Assembly (NCBI GenBank): GCA_017617125.1
Contig: JAFZWY010000015.1
Coordinates: 1-64,000 of the forward strand
Source: Bacteroidales bacterium
Lineage (GTDB): Bacteria > Bacteroidota > Bacteroidia > Bacteroidales > ML635J-15
Direction of reading: 5' to 3'
DNA: 64,000 bases
Positions 33,071-41,940 of this stretch are shown piece by piece (the stretch's first letter is position 1; each line of letters begins with the position of its first letter). Position numbers and translations under genes: made by a program. A model generated the notes under the pieces. That model saw only the letters and a list, made by a program, of their open reading frames with translations, searched no databases and was not told the origin of the DNA.

Positions 33071-33586
33071 TTAGCTTATTATTGAAGCAACTACAATCTG
33101 GAGGACTGTCAAGACAATTACGACGACTGCGATAATTAATGTGATATGAAGAGTACGTTTGCTTTTCTTGAGTTCGTATTTGCTGATTATCCTGTTTAGG
33201 GTTGGTGGCAGTTTCAAGTAAAGCATCTTGTCGTTTTTTACGTATGCGTCAGGACGCAAGTCGCTAGCCGACATTTTTAGTTCGCGGTTTTCGTTTTCTG
33301 TAAGCACTACTACCGATATTTGTTTGTCGATATTCTTTATCATTGGCAGGATTTCGACTACCGACTTGGTGTTTAGTCCGTGGCTTATAATCATGTCGTT
33401 GATAATCACAAATGTAAAGTTCTTCTCGTTTTTGTTTCTTTCTTGCAGGTTTGCCAGGAATTTTTGTACAGACGAGAAGGTGCTTAACTTGTAGTTGCGT
33501 TCGAAATTGAAATTGGACTTGAATTCATCGATAAACAACAGATCGTTGTCGACAATGTATATGTCAATTATCTTTGTGCTTTTCAT
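33071..33586 (-). CDS. Tail-anchored receiver (CheY-like) domain protein
   Basis: 171 residues. The first 130 look like a response-regulator receiver: acidic pocket D13 and D15 (VDND), candidate phospho-acceptor D64 (VIINDMI), Thr T96 and Lys K117 (YVKND). Instead of an output domain there is a basic linker (KKSKRTLH) and one C-terminal membrane helix at about 146-170, so the receiver would face the cytoplasm. It lies 4 bp downstream of an exported protein gene, in one operon. A partner kinase is not in the window. Membrane-tethered stand-alone receivers are unusual. Confidence 0.7.
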   Translation of the reverse strand: MKSTKIIDIYIVDNDLLFIDEFKSNFNFERNYKLSTFSSVQKFLANLQERNKNEKNFTFVIINDMIISHGLNTKSVVEILPMIKNIDKQISVVVLTENENRELKMSASDLRPDAYVKNDKMLYLKLPPTLNRIISKYELKKSKRTLHITLIIAVVVIVLTVLQIVVASIIS

Positions 33587-33590
33587 CGGT

Positions 33591-34484
33591 TTAGAAGTCG
33601 TGAGATACGCCTCTTTTTTTCAGTCTGTTGACTAGCGCGTTTTTCTGGTAGTTAATTGCAATTTCGGGGTTTATGTTGCTTTCGAGCAGCCAGCGTCCGC
33701 CCTTGAACTCGAGAGCGTCGTACGACATGTCGGGACCATAGTACTGGTGCATGTCCTTGAATCGGTCTTCAGATGGCGACAGATGGTCTATGACAATTAT
33801 CTTGTGCTTGTCGTTGTAGCGCAGCAGCATAGTTGCCCTGTCGGCATATTCGAATATAAGCCTGTTGGAGATCATCCTGTCGACCTTGAACATTTTTTTC
33901 TCGAATACAGGAATACCTCTCTTTGTGAAAGCGAGCACCTCGATGATTTTTCTGTTAACCAGATTGTCGGCCCCGTCCCATCCGATAAGGGTATAATAGG
34001 TGCGAGAGTTCCATTTGTTTGTTATGCATTCGTAGTATATGCAGCCGTACCATTCGGAGGTGGTGTAGTATTCGAGTATCTTTTTGGGATCAATTTGATT
34101 TCTGTTTCGTCTGTCCTGCAGTCCGTATATGTTTATTTTCCCGTTATCTTTCTGCTGTATGTAGCCGAAGTATTTATACGAGCCGTCGTGGTAGCAAAGG
34201 TTCCATGTGTATATCCTCAGTGCATTGTCGCTCGACTTTAGGCACGACATATATTTTACCGAGTCGATAGGGTGGTCGAATGATTCCGGGTTTTTAAGGA
34301 ATTTTTCAAAGAACTCGAGTAGGTCGTGGTTGAGGTCTTCCTTTTTGTCGTCGGATTTTGTCTGCAGAATTTCCACGAAAAGGTTATTTATGGAGTCGAC
34401 GACGGCCTTGAATGTCTGATTATTTTTCGACATTGCAAGGAACGGCATGATTATCAGTAATATGACTATTATAAACCTTTTCAT
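33591..34484 (-). CDS. Exported protein of unknown function
   Basis: 297 residues from ATG 34484, chosen because a -7 box on this strand lies at 34503-34510, inside a longer frame. A signal peptide (FIIVILLIIMPFLAMS) is followed by a helical part to about residue 70 and a beta-rich domain with YYTLIGWDGADNLVNRKIIE, IPVFEKKMFKVD and a C-terminal GPDMSYDALEFKGGRWLL. I do not recognise a named family but similar proteins are common in Bacteroidales. It leads a two-gene operon with the tail-anchored receiver. Confidence 0.75.
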   Translation of the reverse strand: MKRFIIVILLIIMPFLAMSKNNQTFKAVVDSINNLFVEILQTKSDDKKEDLNHDLLEFFEKFLKNPESFDHPIDSVKYMSCLKSSDNALRIYTWNLCYHDGSYKYFGYIQQKDNGKINIYGLQDRRNRNQIDPKKILEYYTTSEWYGCIYYECITNKWNSRTYYTLIGWDGADNLVNRKIIEVLAFTKRGIPVFEKKMFKVDRMISNRLIFEYADRATMLLRYNDKHKIIVIDHLSPSEDRFKDMHQYYGPDMSYDALEFKGGRWLLESNINPEIAINYQKNALVNRLKKRGVSHDF

Positions 34485-34502
34485 CGAACGTGTAAAAGTT
34501 AG

Positions 34503-34510
34503 CAAAGGTA
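34503..34510 (-). promoter_or_regulatory. -7 box TACCTTTG (minus strand)
   Basis: CAAAGGTA on the plus strand is TACCTTTG on the minus strand and ends 18 bases before the ATG at 34484. Confidence 0.6.
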
Positions 34511-34781
34511 ATGTAAAAAACTAACGTGCACAAAAAATATTATGTTTCACACGAAAATATTTGCAAAAATTGTTCCGTTCCGATGTCGAGAAATTGAAGA
34601 TTTGTTCTGAAAAATTCGCTTTTTTTTCACTCAAATCTGCCGTTGCGACTTTTTTTTTATTAACAATGAAAATATATTTTTGATATTCAAAATGATATGA
34701 GTGAGAAAAAAAATAATTATTGTTATTGCTGTGAAATGCAAAAGACTTAACTTGCAATGCTAAAATATATGTGTAAGAGGT

Positions 34782-35804
34782 ATGGCTTTTTTTTCGTTTT
34801 TACAGCAGGAGATCGCGATGGATCTCGGAACTGCAAACACAATTATAATTCACAACGACAAGATTGTCGTTGACGAACCATCTATAGTCGCAATCGAGGA
34901 GAAGACAGGAAAGTTGGTGGCCGTAGGCGACAAGGCACGCCAGATGCATGGCAAGACTCACGAAGGTCTGAAGACCATCCGTCCGTTGCACGACGGAGTG
35001 ATCGCCGACTTCAACGCTGCCGAGCTTATGATTCGCGGTATGATAAAGATGGTTAATAAGAACAGAAATTGGATAAACCCCTCGTTGAAGATGGTTATCG
35101 GCGTACCGTCGGGAAGTACCGAAGTTGAACTTCGTGCTGTACGCGACTCGTCGGAACATGCTGGCGGACGAGAGGTGTATATGATATACGAGCCAATGGC
35201 TGCCGCAATCGGTATCGGAATGGACGTAGAGGCACCGCAGGGAAACATGGTTGTCGATATAGGTGGTGGTACTACCGAAATCGCTGTTATATCGCTTGGC
35301 GGTACTGTAGTTAAGAGTTCGGTACGTACAGCAGGCGACGACTTTACAAACGACATTGTTGAGTATATGCGTCGTCAGCACAACATAAGGGTAGGTGAAA
35401 GAACCGCAGAAGCCATTAAGATTAACGTGGGTGCTGCAATTCCCGAACTCGACAATCCACCGGCCGAATATATTGTAAGAGGTCCTCACCAGATGACCGC
35501 CTTGCCATTGGAAATCCCGGTTTCGCATCAGGAAATTGCTCATTGCATTGACCGTTCGATTTCGAAGATAGAGCAGGCTCTGATGTCGGTTCTCGAACAG
35601 ACTCCACCGGAATTGTATGCCGACATATTTACAAAGGGTATATTCCTTACTGGTGGCGGCGCTTTGCTGAGAGGTCTCGACAAACGTCTGTCCGACAAGA
35701 CCAATATCCCTGTCCATGTATCCGAAGACCCGCTACATGCGGTTGCCCGCGGTACAGGCATTGCTTTGAAGAATGTTGACAAGTTCCAATTCTTGTTGAG
35801 ATAA
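34782..35804 (+). CDS. mreB: Rod shape-determining actin homologue MreB
   Basis: 340 residues, the usual MreB length. Actin-fold phosphate loops are visible: DLGTANTIIIHND (about 13-25), VDIGGGTTEIAVISLGG (about 162-178) and the adenosine motif FLTGGGALLRGLDKRL (about 288-303). It polymerises under the cytoplasmic membrane and directs the elongation machinery encoded downstream. It is the first gene of mreB-mreC-mreD-mrdA-rodA, with a 9-bp gap to mreC. The upstream 276 bp are AT-rich; no clear promoter on this strand was found. Confidence 0.97.
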   Translation: MAFFSFLQQEIAMDLGTANTIIIHNDKIVVDEPSIVAIEEKTGKLVAVGDKARQMHGKTHEGLKTIRPLHDGVIADFNAAELMIRGMIKMVNKNRNWINPSLKMVIGVPSGSTEVELRAVRDSSEHAGGREVYMIYEPMAAAIGIGMDVEAPQGNMVVDIGGGTTEIAVISLGGTVVKSSVRTAGDDFTNDIVEYMRRQHNIRVGERTAEAIKINVGAAIPELDNPPAEYIVRGPHQMTALPLEIPVSHQEIAHCIDRSISKIEQALMSVLEQTPPELYADIFTKGIFLTGGGALLRGLDKRLSDKTNIPVHVSEDPLHAVARGTGIALKNVDKFQFLLR

Positions 35805-35813
35805 TTTCTAGCG

Positions 35814-36626
35814 ATGAGAAATCTGCTCGACTTTGTCGTTAAATACGCATATTTCATTTTGTTTATACTGCTCGAGGTCTTGTGCCTCGTGCTGTTTTTT
35901 TCTGCAAATCCATACCAGAGGTACGAATTTGCCACGTCGGCAAACGTAGTGACTGGTGCTATTGCCGAGAAATGGGCAGGCGTTGTGCAGTATATGAGCC
36001 TTTCGGATGAGAACGAGGCATTAAAAAAGGAAAATGCCGACTTGCGCAACCGTCTCGAGGCCTATAGGCGGAGCAGTATCCCCGTACTTGGCAAGAAAGG
36101 TTTTGAGTATATTCCTGCGTCGGTAATTTCGGCGACAACCAACAGGGAGAAAAATAGCATAACGGTAAATGCCGGACGTAATGCTGGCATGGAAAGCGAA
36201 ATGGGCGTGATTGGTCGCGATGGTGTGGTCGGTATCGTCAGTTCCGTGTCGGATAAGTATGCAGTGATAATGCCAATCATCCATCCAGATGCCCGCATAA
36301 GCGTTAAGCTTGCGGAAAACGGCTATTTCGGTTCCTTGTCGTGGAATGGTCGCGACGTGAGAGTAGCTACATTCTCGGAGGTTCCTGGTTATGTGGATGT
36401 TAGAATAGGCGATGAAATTGTAACTAGTGGATTTTCGGCAATCTTCCCCGAAGGAATTCCTGTGGGGTATGTAAAGAGTTTCGAGAAAGACCTTTCTACC
36501 GACTTCTATACGATTGATGTGGAATTGTACACCGATTTCCACAATATAAAGTATGTGTATGCAGTTAGGAACAACAACAAGGAAGAGATAAAAGCTTCAG
36601 ATGATAAGACGCAGAAAAAGAAATGA
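35814..36626 (+). CDS. mreC: Rod shape-determining protein MreC
   Basis: 270 residues. One N-terminal membrane helix (about 10-28), a periplasmic coiled coil (LSDENEALKKENADLRNRLE) and the two-barrel MreC domain, including GVVGIVSSVSDKYAVIMPI (about 140-158) and DEIVTSGFSAIFPEGIPVG (about 199-217). It links MreB to PBP2 through the periplasm. The C-terminus is Lys-rich. Its end overlaps mreD by 4 bp (ATGA), showing translational coupling. Confidence 0.95.
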   Translation: MRNLLDFVVKYAYFILFILLEVLCLVLFFSANPYQRYEFATSANVVTGAIAEKWAGVVQYMSLSDENEALKKENADLRNRLEAYRRSSIPVLGKKGFEYIPASVISATTNREKNSITVNAGRNAGMESEMGVIGRDGVVGIVSSVSDKYAVIMPIIHPDARISVKLAENGYFGSLSWNGRDVRVATFSEVPGYVDVRIGDEIVTSGFSAIFPEGIPVGYVKSFEKDLSTDFYTIDVELYTDFHNIKYVYAVRNNNKEEIKASDDKTQKKK

Positions 36627-37129
36627 TTGAAAAACTGAAATATATATTCTACTTTATCGTTCTGTTGCTGGTACAGACTCTGATACTCGACCAGGTATGC
36701 GTGAGCGTATATGTCAATGCTTTTGTGTACATATTGTTCATTATGACGCTACCAATCGATACCAACAAGTACTTGGCTCTTCTGCTTGGCTTGTTGATGG
36801 GACTTTGCGTCGACCTGTTCAACTCTACGCTTGGTCTCCATGCTTCGGCCGGACTGCTGGTGGCATTTGTGAGGACATTTGCTCTCGACATATATTCGCC
36901 GCACGACGGATATGAGAACAATAAGCAGTTGAGCGTCCGCAATTACGGATTTGGATGGTTCCTTAAGTATGCAATAACAATAATTCTCATACATCACCTT
37001 TGGATATTCTTGTTTGAAAGCATGACCTTTGCCAACATTCTGTTTACGTTAGCCAAAGTTTGCGTAAGTTCGTTGACATCGTTGGCTGTGATACTTCTGT
37101 TCCACTTGTTGCTTATGTCGAGGAAATGA
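36623..37129 (+). CDS. mreD: Rod shape-determining protein MreD
   Basis: 168 residues, all membrane, with about five helices and the family block LLMGLCVDLFNSTLGLHASA (about 51-70). It is a membrane partner of MreC in the elongasome. It overlaps mreC at its start and mrdA at its end, both through ATGA. Confidence 0.93.
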   Translation: MIEKLKYIFYFIVLLLVQTLILDQVCVSVYVNAFVYILFIMTLPIDTNKYLALLLGLLMGLCVDLFNSTLGLHASAGLLVAFVRTFALDIYSPHDGYENNKQLSVRNYGFGWFLKYAITIILIHHLWIFLFESMTFANILFTLAKVCVSSLTSLAVILLFHLLLMSRK

Positions 37130-38940
37130 TAGAGTACAAGATTCGCAAATATCCGATAATAGCAATTGTTGTAGTTGTGCTTTTAGCCATTTGGGTGAAA
37201 GCATTGCTTCTTATGTTCGACGATTCGCTGAAGCAGTCAGCCGAGAACAATTCGCGGCGCAGGGTGGTTCAGTATCCGTCGAGAGGCATTATCTACGACC
37301 GTGATGGAAACATCCTGGTGTGCAACGAGGCGGCCTACGACCTTATGCTGATTCCCCATCAGATTCATGAGTTCGATACACTGATGCTGTGTAGCGATTT
37401 GGGATTGACTAAGGAAGATGTCGAGTCGCGTATATTGAAGGCAAAGAAGTATTCGATGTACCGTCCGTCGGTGTTCATGAAGCAGATTGACTCGAAAGTG
37501 TATGCACAGATGCAGGAACATTTGTACAGGTATCCGGGTTTTTATGTCCAGAACAGGACCCTGCGAAAATACAACGGCGGTATAGCAGCCCATGTGCTTG
37601 GCGATATAGGTGAAGTTTCGGAAACGCAGATAGAAGCCGATCCGTACTACCAGAGCGGCGACTATGTGGGTAAGAGTGGTGTAGAACGTGGTTACGAAAC
37701 AATATTGCGCGGTGTGAAAGGCGTGTCGTTCTATCTGGTTAACGTAAAAGGTGTGGTGCAGGGAAGCTACGAGGATGGAAAGTACGACACTGTTGCGATT
37801 CAAGGTAATGATATAACACTGACGATATCGAGCGATTTGCAGTCGTACGGCGAAAAGCTGATGGCAAACAAGGTCGGTGCTGTTGTTGCGATAGAACCCT
37901 CGTCGGGAGAAGTGCTTGCAATGGTATCGATGCCGACCTACGACCCGCAGCTAATGGTGGGACGAGTACGAGGCAAGAATTACGATAGTCTGTTGCATGC
38001 TCCATATAAGCCTTTGATAAACAGAGCTGTATCATCGACATATCCCCCCGGTTCCACATTCAAGGTGGCTCAGGCTCTGGTAGCCTTGCAGGAAGGTGTT
38101 ATAACACCTAACCAGTCGTTCCCTTGCGACAAGTCGAAGGTCGGTTGCCATAACCATCCAACGCCCACATCGGTATCGATGGGAATACAGATGTCGTGCA
38201 ATCCTTACTTCTATTTCGTTTTCAGAAGGCTTGTGCAACGCGGTATAGAAAAGAATTTGTATAAGGATGCTGCAATCGGACTTGGCTTGTGGAAGGAGAA
38301 GATAGAGACCTTGGGGTTCAACCATGCGTTCAATGTGGGTGTGCCAGGTGTAAACAAGGGTCAGATTCCTGGTCCCGACTACTACAACAGGCTGTATGGA
38401 GAGAACCGCTGGGCATTCAGTACAATTTATTCTGTTAGTATCGGTCAGGGTGAGGTGCTTGTTTCGCCTTTGCAGATGGCCAATTATGCTTCGATACTGG
38501 CAAATAGGGGCTACTACATAACGCCGCATCTGATAAAGCAGATAAACGGTGAGGATTATGAGGGCGAAATGGCGCAGAAGGTTGTGACGCCTTTCGAGAA
38601 AAAATATTTCGACATTTGCGTGGAAGGTATGGACTGGGTGGTAAACCGACCTGGCGGTACTGGACACAATGCATATATTCCAGGCATTACTGTGTGTGGA
38701 AAGACCGGTACGGCACAGAATCCGCATGGCAAGGATAATTCGGTATTTATGGCGTTTGCACCAAAGGACGATCCTAAGATTGCAATTGCCGTATATGTCG
38801 AGAATGCAGGTTTCGGCGGTACCTGGGCAGCACCAATAGCCAGGCTCATGATGGAAAAGTATATCAAGGGGGAAATTTCCGACCCCGATTTGGAACGACG
38901 GATTTTAACAACAACAATTTTACCAAATGCGACAAGGTAG
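37126..38940 (+). CDS. mrdA: Penicillin-binding protein 2, elongation transpeptidase
   Basis: 604 residues from ATG 37126, which overlaps the mreD stop. One N-terminal membrane helix, a dimerisation domain (YPSRGIIYDRDGNILVCNEA, about 47-66) and the transpeptidase domain. The active-site triads are intact: SxxK as STFK with S310, SxN as SCN at 357-359 and KTGTAQ near 526. It crosslinks peptidoglycan during side-wall growth with RodA, whose gene overlaps it by 14 bp. Confidence 0.96.
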   Translation: MIEYKIRKYPIIAIVVVVLLAIWVKALLLMFDDSLKQSAENNSRRRVVQYPSRGIIYDRDGNILVCNEAAYDLMLIPHQIHEFDTLMLCSDLGLTKEDVESRILKAKKYSMYRPSVFMKQIDSKVYAQMQEHLYRYPGFYVQNRTLRKYNGGIAAHVLGDIGEVSETQIEADPYYQSGDYVGKSGVERGYETILRGVKGVSFYLVNVKGVVQGSYEDGKYDTVAIQGNDITLTISSDLQSYGEKLMANKVGAVVAIEPSSGEVLAMVSMPTYDPQLMVGRVRGKNYDSLLHAPYKPLINRAVSSTYPPGSTFKVAQALVALQEGVITPNQSFPCDKSKVGCHNHPTPTSVSMGIQMSCNPYFYFVFRRLVQRGIEKNLYKDAAIGLGLWKEKIETLGFNHAFNVGVPGVNKGQIPGPDYYNRLYGENRWAFSTIYSVSIGQGEVLVSPLQMANYASILANRGYYITPHLIKQINGEDYEGEMAQKVVTPFEKKYFDICVEGMDWVVNRPGGTGHNAYIPGITVCGKTGTAQNPHGKDNSVFMAFAPKDDPKIAIAVYVENAGFGGTWAAPIARLMMEKYIKGEISDPDLERRILTTTILPNATR

Positions 38941-40360
38941 GAGAAATAACATATGGGCCAATATCGACTGGGTTATAGTATTTCTATACCTTGCCTTGGT
39001 ATTCATGGGCTGGATAAACATATATTCGGCAGTGTACGACGATACGCATCAGAGCATACTCGATATAAGTTGCCAGTACGGAAAGCAGCTGATTTGGATA
39101 GGCGCAGCCATTGTCGTGATCATCGCGGTAGTTCTTATCGACAGTAAATTCTACTCTACGTTTGCCTACGTGCTGTATGCCATAGGATGTTTGCTTTTGC
39201 TTTCGGTGCTACTATTCGGAAGGGAAGTCAACGGCGCAAAGGCCTGGTTCGAGATTGGAACTTTCCGAATGCAACCAGTGGAGTTCGCCAAGATTGCCGT
39301 ATGCCTTGCCATGGCAAGGTTTATGAGCTCCGAAAGCTTTTCATTCAAATATGTACGTAATTACTTATATATAGGTATCATATTGGGCATTCCGATGCTT
39401 ACAATTCTCTTGCAGAACGATACAGGTTCGGCACTTGTATTTTGTACCTTTATATTTGTGATGTTCAGGGAAGGAATGAACAGGATACTTTTCATTTCGG
39501 CATTTGCGTTGATTTTCCTTTTCATCATGGCACTTATTGTCGACACTGCGTTGCTGATGCTTATAGTTGGGCTTCTTTGCATAATAGGTCTGATGTTCGT
39601 TTGCGGACGAAACAAGTATACGCGTATCGTATTGTATTCGGCAGTCATATATTCGGCAGTTGTTGTTGCGCTTTGTGTCTTGTCGCCGGAGCACGCGGCA
39701 AAAAGTGTAACATATGCCATGATTGGCTACGGCGCAATGGCATTGATCATGGTTATCATGTTTTTTATAAGCAAGATGAAACCTTTGCTTTTTGCCATGA
39801 TACTGATGGTTGGAATGGGTGGTTTCGTATATTCTGTCGACTACATATTCAACAATGTGCTGCAGGCTCACCAGCAGTCGCGAATAATGGACCTGCTGGG
39901 AAAGAACGAGGATGTCCTTGGTACCGGCTACAATGTTCATCAGTCGAAGATTGCAATTGGTTCGGGCGGAATTCTTGGAAAGGGATTCCTTCATGGTACA
40001 CAGACCAAATACAAGTTTGTCCCAGAGCAGAGTACCGACTTCATTTTCTGTACTATAGGCGAGGAGTGGGGTCTTATGGGCATAACTGTCATTTTGGTGC
40101 TGTTCGGTGCGTTGATAATAAGGATTATAAACAAGGCGGAGCGGCAAAGGTCGACGTTCTCGCGAATATATGGTTATGGTGTTGCATCGATTCTGTTTTT
40201 CCATGTAGCAATTAATATAGGTATGACAATCGGTCTCGCACCTGTAGTTGGTATTCCGCTTCCGTTCTTCAGCTACGGAGGCTCTTCGTTGTGGGCGTTT
40301 ACAATCTTGCTGTTCATATTTGTCAGGCTCGATGCCGACAGATTGCAGGTGTTCAGGTAG
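38927..40360 (+). CDS. rodA: RodA SEDS-family peptidoglycan glycosyltransferase
   Basis: 477 residues, longer than typical RodA (about 370-420), as in many Bacteroidota. It has about ten hydrophobic segments, with an additional hydrophobic stretch in the middle (about 190-300) accounting for the extra length. SEDS landmarks are present: NGAKAWFEIGTFRMQPVEFA (about 101-120), QNDTGSALVFCTFI (about 162-175), and the C-terminal VVGIPLPFFSYGGSSL (about 443-458). It polymerises lipid II with PBP2. It is the last gene of the elongation operon. Confidence 0.95.
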   Translation: MRQGRRNNIWANIDWVIVFLYLALVFMGWINIYSAVYDDTHQSILDISCQYGKQLIWIGAAIVVIIAVVLIDSKFYSTFAYVLYAIGCLLLLSVLLFGREVNGAKAWFEIGTFRMQPVEFAKIAVCLAMARFMSSESFSFKYVRNYLYIGIILGIPMLTILLQNDTGSALVFCTFIFVMFREGMNRILFISAFALIFLFIMALIVDTALLMLIVGLLCIIGLMFVCGRNKYTRIVLYSAVIYSAVVVALCVLSPEHAAKSVTYAMIGYGAMALIMVIMFFISKMKPLLFAMILMVGMGGFVYSVDYIFNNVLQAHQQSRIMDLLGKNEDVLGTGYNVHQSKIAIGSGGILGKGFLHGTQTKYKFVPEQSTDFIFCTIGEEWGLMGITVILVLFGALIIRIINKAERQRSTFSRIYGYGVASILFFHVAINIGMTIGLAPVVGIPLPFFSYGGSSLWAFTILLFIFVRLDADRLQVFR

Positions 40361-40399
40361 AATTTTTGCACTGAAAGTCATTCGTATGTAAAATAATCT

Positions 40400-40407
40400 T
40401 AACTTTG
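40400..40407 (+). promoter_or_regulatory. -7 box TAACTTTG of the rSAM/lipoprotein pair
   Basis: TAACTTTG fits the consensus and lies 25 bases before the ATG at 40433, separating the pair from the rodA operon. Confidence 0.6.
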
Positions 40408-40432
40408 TCACAACGTTTAAACAGGTAGAAAT

Positions 40433-40834
40433 ATGGAAAAACATAAGACATACAAGTTTTTCAGGGGAATGCTTATGGCATCGGCTTTTACTTCGATGAT
40501 GTTTGTAATGCAGGCATGCTACGGAACACCAAACAATGCCCTTATTGACGATGAGGTATTGGAATATACCGTTAGTGGTAAAGTTACGGCAAAGTCGAAT
40601 TCAGAACCATTGGCGGGCATAAAACTTACTATCGATTCTACCGATTATGAAACAGTGACGGATAGTCTTGGCAATTTTAGCATTACACTCAATGCTTCGG
40701 ACTACTGCGATATGACCTTTAAATTTGTCGATGAATCTGGAAAATACCAGCAACTGGATACTATAGTGCCAGTGTGCAACTCTCCTGAGCTCAATATAGA
40801 GATGGATGTCAACAATGCTCCAAAGGTTTCATAA
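40433..40834 (+). CDS. Lipoprotein of the rSAM/lipoprotein system
   Basis: 133 residues. The N-terminal hydrophobic stretch ends in FVMQACYGTP, so Cys29 is the likely lipidated residue; the CYGTP context is the hallmark I recall for the 'lipo_with_rSAM' family. The rest is one carboxypeptidase-regulatory-like beta-sandwich (YTVSGKVTAKSNSEPLAGIK, then VTDSLGNFSI). It overlaps the radical SAM gene by 29 bp, so the two are made together. It is the presumed substrate of that enzyme. Which residue is modified is not known; two more Cys (about 100 and 115) lie in the domain. Confidence 0.85.
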   Translation: MEKHKTYKFFRGMLMASAFTSMMFVMQACYGTPNNALIDDEVLEYTVSGKVTAKSNSEPLAGIKLTIDSTDYETVTDSLGNFSITLNASDYCDMTFKFVDESGKYQQLDTIVPVCNSPELNIEMDVNNAPKVS

Positions 40835-41864
40835 TTATTTCCGTCGTAAGGAAACCGAAATACACGAACTGAATTATCTGTTCTGGGAATGTACCCAGCG
40901 GTGTAATCTTAATTGTCGCCATTGTGGTTCCGACTGTGCAGTATCGTCGGCATATAAAGATATGCCGTTTGACGATTTTATGAAGGCGATTTCACCGCTC
41001 GAACAGCGCTACAAGCGTAATACAGTGCTTATTGTCATAACAGGCGGGGAACCACTTGTACGGCCAGATCTAGCCGACTGCGGGCGCGAACTTCGTAGAC
41101 ATGGTTTTTTGTGGAGCATAGTTACTAATGGTTATGCCTACGATGAGTCTATGCACCGCAAGCTTATGGCGGCTGGGCTTTCGAGCATTACCCTTAGCCT
41201 CGACGGACTGCGCGACACACACGATGCCTTTCGTAAGCGACAAGGCTCGTTCGACAGGGTGATGAATGCCATCGATTTGATTGCCAACGAAAAACGTCTG
41301 CCAACCTACGATATTGTCACTTGCGTGAGTCCGATGAACATTGGCGAACTTGCTGAGATGAAACAATTGCTAATTGCCCACAAGGTCAAGGCTTGGCGTT
41401 TTTTCACTATTGCACCGATTGGCCGTGCTGTTACCGACGACGGTTTACGTCTCGATGGCGCCCAGTTGAAGCAACTTATGGACTTTATAGTCGAAACGCG
41501 CAAGGAGGGCAGGATTGATGCCAAGTTCAGTTGCGAGGCCTATCTCGGCAAGTACGACCGCAAGGTGCGTGATTGGCATTATTTCTGTCGCGCAGGGATA
41601 AATATTGGTTCGGTGCTTATCGATGGTTCTATTTCTGCTTGCCCTAATATCGATAGGAGGTTTGCGCAAGGAAATATATATACCGACAACCTGCTTGATG
41701 TATGGGACACCCGTTTCGAGAAGTTCCGCGACCGCAGCTGGACAAAAGTCGGTAAATGTGCCGATTGTAAGGTTTACAACAATTGTCTGGGAGGAGCCAT
41801 GCATCTTCATAACATTGATTCTCCAGAGATAATGGAATGCCATTATTCGAATCTTATGCACTAG
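40806..41864 (+). CDS. Radical SAM/SPASM enzyme of the rSAM/lipoprotein system
   Basis: 352 residues. The S-adenosylmethionine cluster motif CNLNCRHC is at 33-40 (CX3CX2C), and the GGEP motif is at ITGGEPLVRPD (about 79-89). The C-terminal SPASM region has the expected extra cysteines for auxiliary clusters: FSCEAYLG, HYFCRAGINIGS, ISACPNIDRR, GKCADCKVYNNCLGG and MECHY. It is likely to modify the neighbouring lipoprotein before export; the chemistry is unknown. ATG 40815 is an alternative start. Confidence 0.9.
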   Translation: MSTMLQRFHNYFRRKETEIHELNYLFWECTQRCNLNCRHCGSDCAVSSAYKDMPFDDFMKAISPLEQRYKRNTVLIVITGGEPLVRPDLADCGRELRRHGFLWSIVTNGYAYDESMHRKLMAAGLSSITLSLDGLRDTHDAFRKRQGSFDRVMNAIDLIANEKRLPTYDIVTCVSPMNIGELAEMKQLLIAHKVKAWRFFTIAPIGRAVTDDGLRLDGAQLKQLMDFIVETRKEGRIDAKFSCEAYLGKYDRKVRDWHYFCRAGINIGSVLIDGSISACPNIDRRFAQGNIYTDNLLDVWDTRFEKFRDRSWTKVGKCADCKVYNNCLGGAMHLHNIDSPEIMECHYSNLMH

Positions 41865-41906
41865 CCTCCTGAGGTTAATAATTAAATTTTTTTGCAATAT
41901 TATACT

Positions 41907-41914
41907 TATCTTTG
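41907..41914 (+). promoter_or_regulatory. -7 box TATCTTTG of the barrel/TonB operon
   Basis: TATCTTTGC fits the consensus and lies 26 bases before ATG 41941. A TTTG at 41891-41894 is closer than the usual -33 spacing. Confidence 0.6.
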
Positions 41915-41940
41915 CGTTGTATAAGTAAAAGTATTTTAGT

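Noticed and set aside
40433..41864. Sactipeptide-type peptide biosynthesis
   Set aside because: The partner is a 133-residue lipoprotein with a folded domain, not a short precursor peptide, and no transporter or leader protease is adjacent.
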